NCBI GenBank assembly: GCA_002316225.1
Contig: DCDC01000137.1
Span: 1-6,215, forward strand
Origin: Firmicutes bacterium UBA1065
GTDB lineage: Bacteria > Bacillota > Clostridia > Tissierellales > Sedimentibacteraceae
Direction of reading: 5' to 3'
DNA: 6,215 nucleotides
Numbering within the stretch: position 1 is the first letter of the stretch; each line of letters starts with the position of its first letter. The position numbers were made by a program, and so were the translations under genes. This document shows, piece by piece, positions 5,402 to 6,215 of the stretch. Under the pieces are notes generated by a model. The model did not search any database. It was not told where the DNA came from and saw nothing but the letters and a program-made list of their open reading frames with translations.

Positions 5402-6019
5402 ATGGCCAGGAGAAAAAGGGTTTACAGCAGGAGGAGAAGGAGAATCAATTACAGGCGGGTTGCGCTTTTGCTTGGGGGACTTGTCCTTATCATCTTGCTT
5501 ACAGTGAAAATCTTTACTAAGAACAGGTATGTTTCCCATATTGAAAAAGCCCTTGACGGGGATATAACTCAAATGTCCGGTTCAATCAGCACTGTATCCG
5601 TAATCGATGCAACTGTATATGAAAATGAAGGAATCAGGTACACCAACCAGCATGAAGACATAAAAAGGCTTATGACCTTCGAAGGCAGCCTGCCGGAGGA
5701 TGCGGACAAGGTCGATGACGTTAAGACCTTGCTTAAGAACATGATAATTTCCGAAAAAACCCAGGTCCTTGATGACCTTCCCCGGAAAGAAGACGGCTAT
5801 TACTGGATAGAGGCTGATATTTTCACGAAAGACAAGTTTTTGATTTTCAAAACAGAAGATGAGTATAATTTCGACTTGTATTATGACATTGAAGACAAAA
5901 CGGTTTACGTAAAGGAAAAATACTACGACGAATTCAGTAAAAAATACAATAAGGTCAAATTCCAGGGCTACAAGGCCACCGACCAATTCATTGATATATT
6001 GAATGATTTAACAAGTTAG
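5402..6019 (+). CDS. Single-pass membrane protein of unknown function, 205 aa
   Basis: I do not recognise this family. The N-terminus is extremely basic, with 11 Arg/Lys in the first 19 residues (MARRKRVYSRRRRR onward). One membrane segment follows (about 20-36, VALLLGGLVLIILLTVK). The positive-inside rule puts the N-terminus in the cytoplasm and the remaining roughly 165 residues outside; no lipobox and no convincing signal peptidase site are seen. The outer part has acidic and aromatic character and alternating beta-like stretches (YYWIEADIFTKDKFLIFK, 133-150; FDLYYDIEDKTVYVKEKYYD, 157-176) and no cysteine. This would suit a small extracytoplasmic domain, but no catalytic motif is visible. 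The start at 5402 is preferred to the ATG at 5393 because AAGGG (5388-5392) then lies 9 nt upstream instead of touching the start. The coaE stop is 2 nt upstream, so it is almost surely in the polA-coaE operon. The repeat array begins at the base after its stop codon. Confidence 0.85.
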   Translation: MARRKRVYSRRRRRINYRRVALLLGGLVLIILLTVKIFTKNRYVSHIEKALDGDITQMSGSISTVSVIDATVYENEGIRYTNQHEDIKRLMTFEGSLPEDADKVDDVKTLLKNMIISEKTQVLDDLPRKEDGYYWIEADIFTKDKFLIFKTEDEYNFDLYYDIEDKTVYVKEKYYDEFSKKYNKVKFQGYKATDQFIDILNDLTS

Positions 6020-6082
6020 TGTCATTCTGAGGGCTTTAGCCCGAAGAATCCCATGAGATCCTTCGCTGCGCTCAGGATGACA
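6020..6082. repeat. Palindromic repeat, unit 1 (complete)
   Basis: This unit starts one base after the TAG of the membrane protein gene. Its hairpins are at 6024-6049 and 6058-6078. It differs from units 2 and 3 by C for T at 6051, in the central linker (CCCATGAG instead of CTCATGAG). Confidence 0.93.
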
Positions 6083-6090
6083 GTCAGTTG

Positions 6091-6153
6091 TGTCATTCTG
6101 AGGGCTTTAGCCCGAAGAATCTCATGAGATCCTTCGCTACGCTCAGGATGACA
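6091..6153. repeat. Palindromic repeat, unit 2 (complete)
   Basis: Its hairpins are at 6095-6120 and 6129-6149. It differs from the other units by A for G at 6139, in the apical loop of the right hairpin (TAC instead of TGC). Confidence 0.93.
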
Positions 6154-6162
6154 AGTCAATTG

Positions 6163-6215
6163 TGTCATTCTGAGGGCTTTGGCCCGAAGAATCTCATGAG
6201 ATCCTTCGCTGCGCT
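6163..6215. repeat. Palindromic repeat, unit 3 (cut by window end)
   Basis: The left hairpin at 6167-6192 is complete and the right one is cut off. It differs from units 1 and 2 by G for A at 6181, in the apical loop of the left hairpin (TTTG instead of TTTA). The array may continue beyond the window. Confidence 0.9.

Larger units (their letters stand above)
6020..6215. repeat. Tandem array of 63-nt palindromic units (at least three copies)
   Basis: Three near-identical 63-nt units begin at 6020, 6091 and 6163 (periods 71 and 72). They are separated by the related linkers GTCAGTTG and AGTCAATTG; the third unit is cut by the window end after 53 nt. Each unit opens with TGTCATTCTGAG and closes with CTCAGGATGACA, around a centre CTCATGAG. 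The left half can fold as ATTCT-GA-GGGC-TTTA-GCCC-GA-AGAAT, and the right half as ATCCT-TC-GC-TGC-GC-TC-AGGAT. The right half is the same kind of hairpin in the opposite orientation, with the GA/GA internal loop on the - strand. Half-sites of the type GTCATCCTGAGCGCAGCG are, from memory, dispersed in many bacterial genomes. No protein-coding frame is supported here, and no T-run makes it a standard terminator, though the hairpins may protect or end the operon transcript. Confidence 0.95.

Noticed and set aside
5099..5986. Two long open frames on the - strand opposite coaE and the membrane protein gene
   Set aside because: They are the antisense of real genes and span the gene boundary without ribosome binding sites.
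6024..6049. Kink-turn in the repeat hairpin
   Set aside because: The tandem GA/GA pairs are present but the internal loop is symmetric and lacks the 3-nt bulge of a kink-turn.
6020..6215. CRISPR array
   Set aside because: The gaps between repeats are only 8-9 nt and are similar to each other; the 63-nt repeats are internal palindromes, unlike CRISPR repeat-spacer order.

Overview
The window looks like a chromosomal segment from an endospore-forming, low-GC Firmicute, most likely a member of the Clostridia. The evidence is a HutP-type histidine-utilisation antiterminator (a Firmicutes family), strong AGGAGG-type ribosome binding sites, AT-rich intergenic DNA with TATAAT-type promoters, a clostridial-type divergent Fe/Mn superoxide dismutase, a tiny Gly/hydrophobic protein of the kind common in spore formers, and a PolI with a decayed proofreading site. 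I cannot name the genus. All family calls come from reading motifs; no database search was run.

Layout, left to right. (1) 1-1137: the end of a histidine-degradation (hut) operon on the + strand. It holds the C-terminal half of imidazolonepropionase (hutI, cut by the window edge), then hutP, then a strong intrinsic terminator. (2) 1160-1933: two genes on the - strand, converging on hutP. They are an atypical Fe/Mn superoxide dismutase and, downstream, a previously unlisted 38-codon gene for a small hydrophobic protein with a near-perfect Shine-Dalgarno. The boxes upstream of these two genes resemble the mother-cell sporulation sigma factor consensus sequences (sigma-E before the sod gene, sigma-K before the small gene). 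This suggests, but does not prove, a small spore-related unit. (3) 1934-2107: a divergent control region with an extended -10 promoter and a leader hairpin for polA. (4) 2108-6019: a compact + strand operon of polA (DNA polymerase I), coaE (dephospho-CoA kinase, overlapping polA by 14 nt) and a single-pass membrane protein of unknown function. (5) 6020-6215: a tandem array of at least three 63-nt palindromic repeats that begins at the base after the last stop codon and runs off the window.

How the parts work together: HutI and HutP belong to histidine catabolism, with HutP sensing histidine and controlling hut transcript readthrough. PolA and CoaE are housekeeping enzymes (DNA repair and Okazaki processing; last step of coenzyme A synthesis) whose coupling is probably one of transcription rather than function.

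The two most rewarding places for follow-up are the sod/small-protein pair and the repeat array. In the array, differences between and within units are consistent with two separate hairpins per unit, with a compensatory base-pair change between halves, rather than with one long hairpin. There is no gene-free stretch over 300 bases.
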